A stretch of DNA of 7,625 bases from positions 1-7,625 of the forward strand of contig JAEEUX010000122.1 of NCBI GenBank assembly GCA_016290695.1, given 5' to 3'. The notes under the pieces are model-generated. The model searched no databases and was not told the origin of the DNA. It worked only from the letters and a program-made list of their open reading frames with translations. This DNA comes from Oscillospiraceae bacterium (GTDB lineage: Bacteria > Bacillota > Clostridia > Oscillospirales > Oscillospiraceae). Positions 1-6,099 of this stretch are shown here, piece after piece. Positions within the stretch are counted from its first letter, which is position 1. Each line of letters begins with the position of its first letter. The translations under genes and the position numbers were made by a program.

Positions 1-193
1 GATGATTGCTGCTTGTTCGGTAGGGAACGCTGTCCTCAGCGTTCCGCAAATATACGACCTCTCAGGCGCTTCGCGCCAGCTCCCCTTATCCAAGGGGAGC
101 GAAGCCGCTGCGGCGGGGTTTACCCCTCAGTCTCGCACTTTGCGCGAGCCAGCTCCCCTGAAAGGGGAGCAAAGCCGCACTCGTCGGCAGCTA
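1..193. repeat. Non-coding palindromic repeat cluster downstream of nhaC
   Basis: No convincing gene is visible here. The stretch has a perfect 9-bp hairpin (24-32 with 37-45, loop TCCT), then two tandem degenerate copies of one element, about 58-107 and 125-178. Each copy has CCTC(T)CAG, a small GC hairpin built around CTTCGCG or CTTTGCG, a second hairpin with arms GCTCCCCT/AGGGGAGC, and the tail GC(G/A)AAGCCGC. Copy 1 pairs 79-87 with 92-100; copy 2 pairs 152-159 with 163-170. Sequence identity between copies is seen directly. That this is a genome-wide interspersed (REP/MITE-like) element is inferred from similar elements I recall in clostridial genomes. The hairpins could also protect or end the nhaC transcript, but no T-run follows them on the minus strand. 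Confidence 0.7.
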
Positions 194-1894
194 TTACGCC
201 TTGGCCTCTTTCTTGCCGGTTATGGCGCGCATTACGATAGCCGCAAGGACGGTAAGAACGATGCCTGTGACGAGGCAGACGAACACGTTCTGAACAAGGC
301 CCGCGATGATGTAGTTTACGAAGCACACAACGCCCACGGTTATCGCGTACGGGAGCTGCGTCGAAATATGGTTGACGTGGTTGCACATCGCTCCGGCGGA
401 AGCCATGATGGAGGTATCGGAAATGGGCGAGCAGTGGTCTCCGAATACGGCGCCCGCGAGGCAGGCGGAGATTCCGATATAGAAGAGCGTGGTGTCCGGC
501 GTGAACATTACGGAAACGATGGGGATAAGGATGCCGAAGGTACCCCAGCTCGTGCCGGTGGCAAAGCTCAGGAGGCACCCGACGACGAAGATAACGGCAG
601 GCAGGAGCATGAAGAGGCCGGAGGCCGCGCCGCTCATGAGGTTGCCGATGAAATACTTCGCGCCGAGAAGGCCGCTCGTGATGTTCTTAAGCGTGGAGGC
701 AAGCGTGAGGATGGTGATGGCGGGAACCATGTTGATAAAGCCCTGCGGGATGCACTTCATGGAGACCTTGAAGCTCACGACTCTGCGGAGCCAGAAGTAA
801 ACGAGCGTGAAAATGAGGGCGATGAAGGAGCCCCAGGGAAGCGCGACGAAGGCGTCGGTATTGCCGAAGGACATGATGAAATCCTTATAATACTCGCTCT
901 CCGCGTCCCAGTAGCCGCCGACGTAGAGCAGGCCGATGAAGCAGGTAACGATAAGCACGACGACGGGGAGGATAAGGTCAATAACTCTGCCGCGCGGGCT
1001 GAACGCCTCTTTGTCGAGGCCCGCGTCAACGCGGTCGCCCGTGGTGTAAAGGTCGCCGTTGAGCATGGCGTTCATCTCATGGAGCTTCATCGGGCCGTAA
1101 TCCATCTTCAGGAAGATTATGAGCAGGATGAAGACGAAGGTGAGCAGCGAATAATAGTTCCAGGGGATAGCCTTCACGAAAAGGCCGATCTTATTATCGC
1201 CCTCAACTACGCCGGCAACAGCCGCCGCCCAGGACGAGATGGGCGCTATCATGCAGACGGGCGCAGCCGTCGCGTCGATGAGATAGGCCAGCTTCGCGCG
1301 GGAGATCTTGTGCCTGTCGGTGATGGGCTGCATAACCGAGCCGACGGTGAGGCAGTTGAAATAGTCGTCGATAAAAATAAGTATGCCGAGGATGAAGCAG
1401 GCAAACATGGCGCCCGCTCTGCTCTTTATGTTCTTCTCGGCCCAGCGTCCGAAGGCTGCGGAGCCGCCGGATTTATTGATGAGCGCGACGAGGATGCCGA
1501 GGATAACGAGGAAGATGAAGATACCCGCGTTATCGGCAACGGCGGGGATGATACCGTCGCTCGTAAGGGCGTTGAGCGCGCCGATGGGGCTGCCGTTGGA
1601 ATAGAAGAATACGCCGAGGAGCGCGCCGATGAAGAGCGAGGAATAAACCTCCTTCGTTATCAGCGCCAGGACGATCGCCACGATGGGCGGAACGAGCGCC
1701 CAGAAGGTGAAGGCGAGGCTGCTGTCGGACGTTATTATACCCGTTCCGTCGCAGTTGTCGCAGCCTTCTCCGTGGCAGTAGGTACAGGTCGTGCTGTTGC
1801 CGGCCGCCGCAGCGCTTACCGTAAGGATGCTCACGGCAAGGACTACGAGCAGGATAAGCATAAGCACTTTTTTGCTTTTTCTACTCATACACAT
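194..1894 (-). CDS. nhaC: NhaC-family Na+/H+ antiporter with N-terminal CxxCxGxG motif
   Basis: A 566-residue membrane protein of the NhaC antiporter family (Pfam Na_H_antiporter type), expected to exchange external H+ for cytoplasmic Na+ at the cytoplasmic membrane. Hallmarks are IDDYFNCLTVG (175-185), ATGTSWGTFGILIPI (445-459) and the GDHCSPISDTSIMAS block (485-499), followed by GAMCNHVNHISTQLPYA. About 13-14 hydrophobic segments follow residue 62. Residues 1-31 are basic then hydrophobic, like a signal peptide or anchor (possible cleavage near SAAAAG). Residues 37-52 are CTYCHGEGCDNCDGTG, two back-to-back CxxCxGxG units, predicted to lie outside. The protein is longer than many NhaC proteins (about 450-520 residues, from memory). 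The ATG at 1894 is preferred because GGAGG (1905-1909) is 10 nt upstream; the ATG at 1888 would be 16 nt away. NhaC relatives also include malate/lactate exchangers and putative amino acid carriers, so the exact substrate is open. Confidence 0.93.
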   Translation of the reverse strand: MCMSRKSKKVLMLILLVVLAVSILTVSAAAAGNSTTCTYCHGEGCDNCDGTGIITSDSSLAFTFWALVPPIVAIVLALITKEVYSSLFIGALLGVFFYSNGSPIGALNALTSDGIIPAVADNAGIFIFLVILGILVALINKSGGSAAFGRWAEKNIKSRAGAMFACFILGILIFIDDYFNCLTVGSVMQPITDRHKISRAKLAYLIDATAAPVCMIAPISSWAAAVAGVVEGDNKIGLFVKAIPWNYYSLLTFVFILLIIFLKMDYGPMKLHEMNAMLNGDLYTTGDRVDAGLDKEAFSPRGRVIDLILPVVVLIVTCFIGLLYVGGYWDAESEYYKDFIMSFGNTDAFVALPWGSFIALIFTLVYFWLRRVVSFKVSMKCIPQGFINMVPAITILTLASTLKNITSGLLGAKYFIGNLMSGAASGLFMLLPAVIFVVGCLLSFATGTSWGTFGILIPIVSVMFTPDTTLFYIGISACLAGAVFGDHCSPISDTSIMASAGAMCNHVNHISTQLPYAITVGVVCFVNYIIAGLVQNVFVCLVTGIVLTVLAAIVMRAITGKKEAKA

Positions 1895-1904
1895 TGTTTA
1901 CATT

Positions 1905-1909
1905 CCTCC
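1905..1909 (-). promoter_or_regulatory. Ribosome binding site of nhaC
   Basis: The minus strand reads GGAGG here, 10 nt before the ATG at 1894-1892. An ATG directly after it (1903-1901) is followed at once by TAA and cannot be the gene start. The site decides between two nearby in-frame ATGs in favour of the upstream one. Confidence 0.8.
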
Positions 1910-1917
1910 ATAAAATA

Positions 1918-1956
1918 ACACCATGACCGCTTTTTTCTCATGAGCAGTCATGGTGT
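1918..1956 (-). promoter_or_regulatory. RNA hairpin immediately upstream of nhaC ribosome site
   Basis: The minus-strand transcript would form a 14-pair stem: ACACCATGACTGCT (1956-1943) with AGCGGTCATGGTGT (1931-1918), with an 11-nt A-rich loop. The only non-Watson-Crick position is U.G in the minus-strand RNA; in a plus-strand RNA it would be a C/A mismatch. This favours folding in the nhaC-direction transcript. The stem is followed by TATTTTAT and then the GGAGG site. It could be an attenuating terminator (the T-run is weak), a translation-modulating structure, an mRNA-end stabiliser, or an operator dyad. The stem is seen; its role is inference. Confidence 0.55.
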
Positions 1957-2202
1957 AAAATACTATTTCATCGCGGCGCGGGCTTCCCCGCTCGGGCCGA
2001 GTGCATAGCATGGTCAAGACGACAGCTCTCCACAAATGTGACAGTCCGCCGGATATTGTCCGGCGGCCCGGCAAACGCGCCCCGGGCAGGCAGCGTCGCC
2101 TCGGCGAAAGCCCCTTTCCGCCGCCGCTGCCCTGCGGTTTCCCGGCGTACTGATGGATTTCGCGCCTCTATCTTGTCTTTTTTGATAAGCGCTTCCGCGC
2201 CT
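1957..2202. other. GC-rich structured intergenic region between livF and nhaC
   Basis: No gene is supported. Several inverted repeats are visible: 1978-1982 with 1987-1991 (GCGGG/CCCGC), 2046-2053 with 2059-2066 (CCGCCGGA/TCCGGCGG, loop TATTG), and 2089-2095 with 2125-2131 (GGCAGCG/CGCTGCC). None is followed by a proper T-run on the minus strand, so I cannot name an intrinsic terminator for the liv operon. I also see no convincing promoter for nhaC: TTGACC (2017-2012) resembles a -35 box, but no -10 box lies 16-18 nt beyond. nhaC may have an atypical promoter or be read from the liv operon. Confidence 0.5.
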
Positions 2203-2913
2203 TTAGGTCCCCAAATACGCGGCTTTTACCGACTCGTCGGCCAGAAGCTCGAGGCCCGTGCCGCTCATGGTTATGCTTCCGGTCTCCATGACGTAGCCCT
2301 TGTGCGCCGTTTTCAGCGCCATGTTGGCGTTTTGCTCGATAAGGAGTATCGTCATGCCCTGGCGGTTAATCTCGCGGATAATGTCAAAAATTCCGCGCAC
2401 GACTATGGGCGCGAGGCCGAGCGAGGGCTCGTCCATCATGATGACCTTCGGGCGGCTCATAAGCGCCCTGCCGACGGCCAGCATCTGCTGTTCGCCGCCG
2501 GAAAGCGTGCCTCCCGCCTGCCAGGAGCGCTCCTTGAGGCGGGGGAACAGGTCGTAGACCCAGTTTATATCGTCCTCGATATTATCCTTGCGGAGATACG
2601 CGCCGACGCGAAGGTTTTCCTTAACGGAAAGGTCGGGGAAAATTTTTCTCCCCTCGGGGACGAGCGTAATGCCCATTTTAACGATGTCGGTGGGGTTCTT
2701 GCCCTCGATATGCTCGCCGAGAAGCTCAATGGAGCCGCCTGCGGGCTTTACGATGCCGGAAATTGCGCGCAGCGTGGAGCTTTTGCCCGCGCCGTTTGCG
2801 CCGATAAGGGTGACTATCTCGCCGGCGGGAACGTCGAAGCTGATGCCCTTTACGGCCTCGATGCCGCCGTAATTGACCTTGAGGTCGCGAATTTTTAAGA
2901 TAGCCTCACTCAT
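2203..2913 (-). CDS. livF: Branched-chain amino acid ABC transporter ATP-binding protein LivF
   Basis: A 236-residue cytoplasmic ATPase, one of the two nucleotide-binding subunits that power the LIV-type importer. Motifs in order are Walker A GANGAGKSS (38-46), LVPEGRKIFPDLSVKENL (84-101, typical LivF Q-loop region), ABC signature LSGGE (137-141), Walker B VIMMDE (157-162), D-loop SLGLAP (164-169) and LLIEQNAN (190-197). The switch position holds Gln instead of the usual His, which is normal for LivF and helps tell it from LivG. The C-terminus AAYLGT is also family-typical. Length matches the family (about 233-240). The ATG lies inside the end of livG with an 8-nt overlap. GGGGG (2923-2927), 9 nt upstream, may serve as a weak ribosome site, so translational coupling to livG is likely. 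It is the last gene of the liv cluster. Confidence 0.96.
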   Translation of the reverse strand: MSEAILKIRDLKVNYGGIEAVKGISFDVPAGEIVTLIGANGAGKSSTLRAISGIVKPAGGSIELLGEHIEGKNPTDIVKMGITLVPEGRKIFPDLSVKENLRVGAYLRKDNIEDDINWVYDLFPRLKERSWQAGGTLSGGEQQMLAVGRALMSRPKVIMMDEPSLGLAPIVVRGIFDIIREINRQGMTILLIEQNANMALKTAHKGYVMETGSITMSGTGLELLADESVKAAYLGT

Positions 2914-3757
2914 CCTCGCTCACCCCCAGATAAGCGTCTATAACGCGCTGATTGGACTGAACGTCCTTCGGGACGCCCTCGGCTATTTTGCTGCCGAAAT
3001 CTATGACGTAAATATAGTCGGATATTTTCATAACAAGGTCCATATGGTGCTCTATGAGGAAGACCGTAAGCTTGTATTTATCCCTTATCTGGTGGATAAA
3101 GTCGGCAAGCTCCTGCGTTTCCTGCGGATTCATGCCCGCGGCCGGCTCGTCGAGCAGGAGAAGCTTCGGGTCGGTCGCAAGAGCGCGGGCAATCTCAAGG
3201 CGGCGCTGGAGACCGTAAGGCAGGCTCGTGGCAAGCTCGTCCTTGAATTTCTCAAGGCCCTGCTCCTCAAGAAGCGCCATAGTCTCCTCGCGCATCCTGC
3301 GCTCCTCCTTTGCGTTGCCGCGGAAGGTGGCGGAGAATACGTTCTGCCTGGCGCGCATGTGCTTGGCGATAAGTACGTTTTCAAAAACGGTCATGCTCTT
3401 CCAGAGGCGTATATTCTGGAAGGTACGGGCAATGCCGAGCTTGGTTATCTCGTCCGGCGTGGGGCTGAGCGTTTTCTGCTTCACGTAAAGCTCGTGATTG
3501 TCGCCCTTATACTGCTTGCGCATCTTGCCCTTCGGGAAACCGCAGACCATAGGCTTGCCCATGAATTCGACAAGGCCGTTCGTGGGCTGGTAAACGCCGG
3601 TGATGCAGTTGAAGGCCGTGGTCTTTCCGGCTCCGTTGGGGCCGATAAGCGCGATTATCTTATCCTCGGGGATATCGAGGGAGAGATTGTTCACCGCGAC
3701 GACGCCGCCGAACTGCATGGTGATGTTTTCAACGTGGAGGACGTTTCTTTCGCTCAT
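2906..3757 (-). CDS. livG: Branched-chain amino acid ABC transporter ATP-binding protein LivG
   Basis: A 283-residue cytoplasmic ATPase that pairs with LivF beneath the LivH/LivM channel. Visible motifs are Walker A GPNGAGKTT (39-47), Q-loop RTFQNIRLW (111-119), the variant signature LPYGLQRRLEIARAL (179-193; LivG proteins often have L-x-YG-QQ instead of LSGGQ), Walker B LLLLDEPAAGMNP (199-211) and switch His in LIEHHMDLV (234-242). The end DAYLGVSEDE is typical. It is longer than the classic LivG of about 255 residues because of a basic insertion around residues 68-104, between Walker A and the Q-loop. The ATG overlaps the livM stop as ATGA (4 nt). The strong AAGGAGG site (3767-3773) lies inside the livM 3' end, 9 nt before the start. 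Confidence 0.96.
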   Translation of the reverse strand: MSERNVLHVENITMQFGGVVAVNNLSLDIPEDKIIALIGPNGAGKTTAFNCITGVYQPTNGLVEFMGKPMVCGFPKGKMRKQYKGDNHELYVKQKTLSPTPDEITKLGIARTFQNIRLWKSMTVFENVLIAKHMRARQNVFSATFRGNAKEERRMREETMALLEEQGLEKFKDELATSLPYGLQRRLEIARALATDPKLLLLDEPAAGMNPQETQELADFIHQIRDKYKLTVFLIEHHMDLVMKISDYIYVIDFGSKIAEGVPKDVQSNQRVIDAYLGVSEDE

Positions 3758-4995
3758 TTCGCCTCGCCTCCTTCCGCTGCTTTGGCCTCGGCGCGGGCCG
3801 CGCGTTTTGCCTTTGACTTCTTGATCATGCGGCTCAGCGAAAGCTCCTTATCGCCCATGATGCCCTTCGAGAAGAAGAGGACGATTACCATGATGACGAC
3901 GGAGAAAACGACCTTTCTGAAACCGTCGCGGAAGAAGGGGACGGAGATGGAGCCGATAGCGCCGCTGTCGAGGAAGCGGAGCCACCACTCGGAGCAGGCG
4001 ATATAGAGGAAGGCCGCGATGCAGCTTCCCGAGATGGAGCCGATGCCGCCGATAACGACCATGAGCAGGATCTCGTAGGTCATGGTGGTGTTGAAGGTGC
4101 TGGCCTGAACAGTCGTCTGATACATGGCAAGCAGCGCTCCGGCGACGCCCGCGAAAAAGCTGGAAATAACGAAGGAAAGCATTTTGTGCTTAAAGAGGTT
4201 TATGCCCATCGCCTCCGCCGCTATCTCATCGTCGCGTATGGCCTTGAAGGCGCGGCCGTAGGAGGAATTAATGAGCAGAACGATAACGAGGATGGAAAGC
4301 CCCGCTATCAAAAACGGAAAAAGCGTGCTGAACTTGAGGCTGAAGGAGCCTATATCGATCTTCATATTGGAAAACGCTGTATATTTCCTCAGAAGGTTCG
4401 AGCCGTTCGTGACCGCGCCGAGGCCGTTCCACTGGAAGATGGCGCGGATAATCTCCGCGAAGCCGAGGGAGGCTATGGCGAGGTAATCGCTCTTGAGGCG
4501 CAGCACGGGGATGCCGATGAGCGCGGCAAAGGCCGCGACGACGAGGCCCGCGAGGATGATGCAGATTATGGAGCCGAGGAAGCTGCCCGCGGTATCGCCG
4601 AGGACGCCGCTCAAAAGCTCCGGAATGGAGAATTTGATAGCGCCGCCGTCAAAATACTGGTAAACGGCGTTATGCTGGCCGCTCGGGATGGAGAAAATCG
4701 CGTAAGTGTACGCGCCGACGAGCATGAAGCCTGCCTGACCGAGCGAAAAAAGGCCGGTGAAGCCGTTGAGAAGGTTCATTGAAACGCAGGCGAGGGAATA
4801 TATCGCGCCCTTTTTGAGGACGGGAATGAGCATGAGCGTGAAGGAATTCTGCGGCAGGACGTTATCGAGTACTATGAGGAACACAAGAAGCACAGCAAGA
4901 AGAACGGCCGCAACGGTGAGGTCGAGCTTTTTTGCCTTCTGCTCCTCGGGGTTTCTGAGCGCGGGGTTTATCATTTCGTTAATTCTTTTTCCCAT
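3754..4995 (-). CDS. livM: Branched-chain amino acid ABC transporter permease LivM
   Basis: A 413-residue integral membrane permease, the second channel subunit with LivH. It has about nine hydrophobic segments (near 28-48, 52-72, 80-100, 138-165, 172-188, 222-243, 272-292, 305-333 and 361-378). The block GFTGLFSLGQAGFMLVGAY (78-96) is diagnostic of LivM. The cytoplasmic coupling loop YGRAFKAIRDDEIAAEAMGIN (246-266) is where the ATPases dock, and GGIGSISGS follows at 316-324. The C-terminus (392-413) is a charged Lys/Ala/Glu tail. I chose the ATG at 4995-4993: GAGGTGGGG (5007-4999) gives a good ribosome site, with 8 nt between GAGG and the start. The frame stays open to a GTG at 5031 inside livH, but that start has no ribosome site. 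Spacing to livH is 10 nt, and the ribosome site overlaps the livH stop codon. Confidence 0.95.
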   Translation of the reverse strand: MGKRINEMINPALRNPEEQKAKKLDLTVAAVLLAVLLVFLIVLDNVLPQNSFTLMLIPVLKKGAIYSLACVSMNLLNGFTGLFSLGQAGFMLVGAYTYAIFSIPSGQHNAVYQYFDGGAIKFSIPELLSGVLGDTAGSFLGSIICIILAGLVVAAFAALIGIPVLRLKSDYLAIASLGFAEIIRAIFQWNGLGAVTNGSNLLRKYTAFSNMKIDIGSFSLKFSTLFPFLIAGLSILVIVLLINSSYGRAFKAIRDDEIAAEAMGINLFKHKMLSFVISSFFAGVAGALLAMYQTTVQASTFNTTMTYEILLMVVIGGIGSISGSCIAAFLYIACSEWWLRFLDSGAIGSISVPFFRDGFRKVVFSVVIMVIVLFFSKGIMGDKELSLSRMIKKSKAKRAARAEAKAAEGGEAK

Positions 4996-4998
4996 TTT

Positions 4999-5007
4999 CC
5001 CCACCTC
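4999..5007 (-). promoter_or_regulatory. Ribosome binding site of livM overlapping livH stop
   Basis: The minus strand reads GAGGTGGGG followed by AAA and ATG. The livH TGA stop (5008-5006) shares its last two bases with this site, so ribosomes ending livH sit on the livM start region. It decides the livM start at 4995 over the upstream GTG at 5031. Confidence 0.75.
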
Positions 5008-5893
5008 AAACCTTATCCGTTGCCTTTTCACCGAATATGCCGGTGGGCTTGACCATAAGAATAACTATAAGCAGGACGAAGGTGAACGCGTCGGAAAATG
5101 CCGTCCAGCCCGCGCCCTTGATAATATTCTCGCAGATACCTATTATAAACGCGCCGATAACCGCGCCGGGAATGGAGCCGATGCCGCCGAAAACAGCCGC
5201 GACGAAAGCGCGCAGGCCGGGCAGCGAGCCGGACATCGGGTTAACGGAGGCGTAGTTCGTGAAGTAAAGGAGCGACCCTATCGCCGCGAGCGCCGAGCCG
5301 ATGATGAAAGTGGCTGAAATGACGCTGTTTATCTTTATGCCCATGAGCTGGCTCGTTTCAAAATCCTTGGAAACGGCGCGCATAGCCATGCCGATTTTGG
5401 TATGGTTAATGAGCAGGACGAGCGCCACGACGAGGATAAAGGTGAGCACGGGGGTAATTACCGTGACCATCTTCGTCGTCGCGCCGAAAACCGTGATGGA
5501 ATCGCTGAGGAAGGGTATCGCCGGATAGGGCTGCGGAAGGCCGCCGGTGAAGTACAGCGCGCAGTTTTGCAGCAGGTACGACACGCCTATGGCGGAAATC
5601 ATTACCGACATACGCGGCGAGGAACGCAGGGGCTTGTAGGCCACGCGCTCGATAATGAAACCGAGCACCACCGTTGCCACAAGCACAATGGGGATAGAAA
5701 TGTACATCGGAAGCGAGGCCGTCATGTAGATCATAACGAGACCGGCCACCATGAAAACATCGCCATGCGCGAAGTTTATAAGGCGCAGTATGCCGTAAAC
5801 CATCGTATAGCCTATGGCAATAAGCGCATACTGTCCGCCCACCGAGATGCCGGAAAGGATATACGGCAGGTTGGCGGCGAAAAATTCAGACAT
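5006..5893 (-). CDS. livH: Branched-chain amino acid ABC transporter permease LivH
   Basis: A 295-residue polytopic membrane protein forming half of the LIV-type import channel with LivM. The early motif YGILRLINFAHGDVFMVAG (33-51) is a LivH hallmark. The coupling loop GMAMRAVSKDFETSQLMGI (168-186) contacts the ATPases; FGGIGSIPGAVIGAFIIG (235-252) and the C-terminal VKPTGIFGE (281-289) are family blocks. There are about eight hydrophobic segments. Length matches the family (about 290-310). The start is the ATG at 5893-5891, because AAAGGAGG (5908-5901) lies 7 nt upstream. A TTG at 5896, one codon earlier, would be only 4 nt from the site and is less likely. It is the first gene after the gap that separates the membrane and ATPase genes from livK. 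Confidence 0.96.
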   Translation of the reverse strand: MSEFFAANLPYILSGISVGGQYALIAIGYTMVYGILRLINFAHGDVFMVAGLVMIYMTASLPMYISIPIVLVATVVLGFIIERVAYKPLRSSPRMSVMISAIGVSYLLQNCALYFTGGLPQPYPAIPFLSDSITVFGATTKMVTVITPVLTFILVVALVLLINHTKIGMAMRAVSKDFETSQLMGIKINSVISATFIIGSALAAIGSLLYFTNYASVNPMSGSLPGLRAFVAAVFGGIGSIPGAVIGAFIIGICENIIKGAGWTAFSDAFTFVLLIVILMVKPTGIFGEKATDKV

Positions 5894-5900
5894 CAATAGT

Positions 5901-5908
5901 CCTCCTTT
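5901..5908 (-). promoter_or_regulatory. Ribosome binding site of livH
   Basis: The minus strand reads AAAGGAGG, 7 nt before the ATG at 5893-5891. The spacing selects that ATG over the TTG one codon upstream. Confidence 0.85.
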
Positions 5909-6040
5909 ATGTGGTTTGCGAAGCGCTCAGGCGCCGCGCCGCGCTGGGACAAAGCGCATAAATCCGCTTTTTGCAGGAAAGCGGCGATCCCGCGAAAAGC
6001 GCATCTATGGGTTTTGTCTCCCGTTCGTAAAAACCCCGCT
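5909..6040. other. Non-coding gap between livK and livH
   Basis: No gene is seen. Besides the hairpin at 6041-6067 there are weaker stems: 5964-5970 with 5978-5984 (CCGCTTT/AAAGCGG, loop TTGCAGG) and 5941-5945 with 5953-5957 (GCGCT/AGCGC). I find no clear promoter for livH here, so livHMGF probably depends on read-through from livK. Confidence 0.45.
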
Positions 6041-6067
6041 ATGGCGGAGGCGAAAACGCCTCCGCCA
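6029..6067 (-). terminator. Possible attenuator or partial terminator after livK
   Basis: On the minus strand an 11-bp stem, TGGCGGAGGCG (6067-6057) with CGCCTCCGCCA (6052-6042), closes a TTTT loop. It is followed by AGCGGGG and five T residues (6033-6029). The stem is perfect and very stable, and it lies 33 nt after the livK stop. The T-run is short and about 8 nt from the stem, so full termination is doubtful. A partial terminator or a 3'-end stabiliser would let livK be made in excess of the channel genes, as is usual for binding-protein transporters. Confidence 0.55.
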
Positions 6068-6099
6068 CGGAGTCTGTGCGTTGATACGCGCTTATTTTC

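Noticed and set aside
58..178. CRISPR-like repeats
   Set aside because: There are only two degenerate, internally palindromic copies with a short spacing, no regular spacers and no cas genes in the window.
2..1918. Long plus-strand open frame opposite nhaC (about 638 codons)
   Set aside because: It lies antisense to a clearly real NhaC gene and is a highly charged Asp/Glu/Arg/Gly-rich sequence with no recognisable domain, as expected from the mirror of GC-rich membrane-protein codons. No ribosome site is seen. The same holds for plus-strand frames at 2038-2898, 2873-4006, 4186-4782 and 6847-7320.
2173..2183. 11-base match TTGTCTTTTTT also at 7602-7612
   Set aside because: It is a short T-rich match with little shared context and is likely chance.
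1895..2202. Lysine or glycine riboswitch before nhaC
   Set aside because: Some NhaC-type genes are under lysine riboswitches, but I cannot find the conserved core elements of either class by eye. A covariance search would settle it.
4996..5031. Longer livM starting at GTG 5031 inside livH
   Set aside because: There is no ribosome site before the GTG, whereas the ATG at 4995 has GAGGTGGGG with good spacing.
5894..5896. TTG start for livH one codon upstream
   Set aside because: The spacing from AGGAGG would be only 4 nt; the ATG at 5893 has 7 nt.
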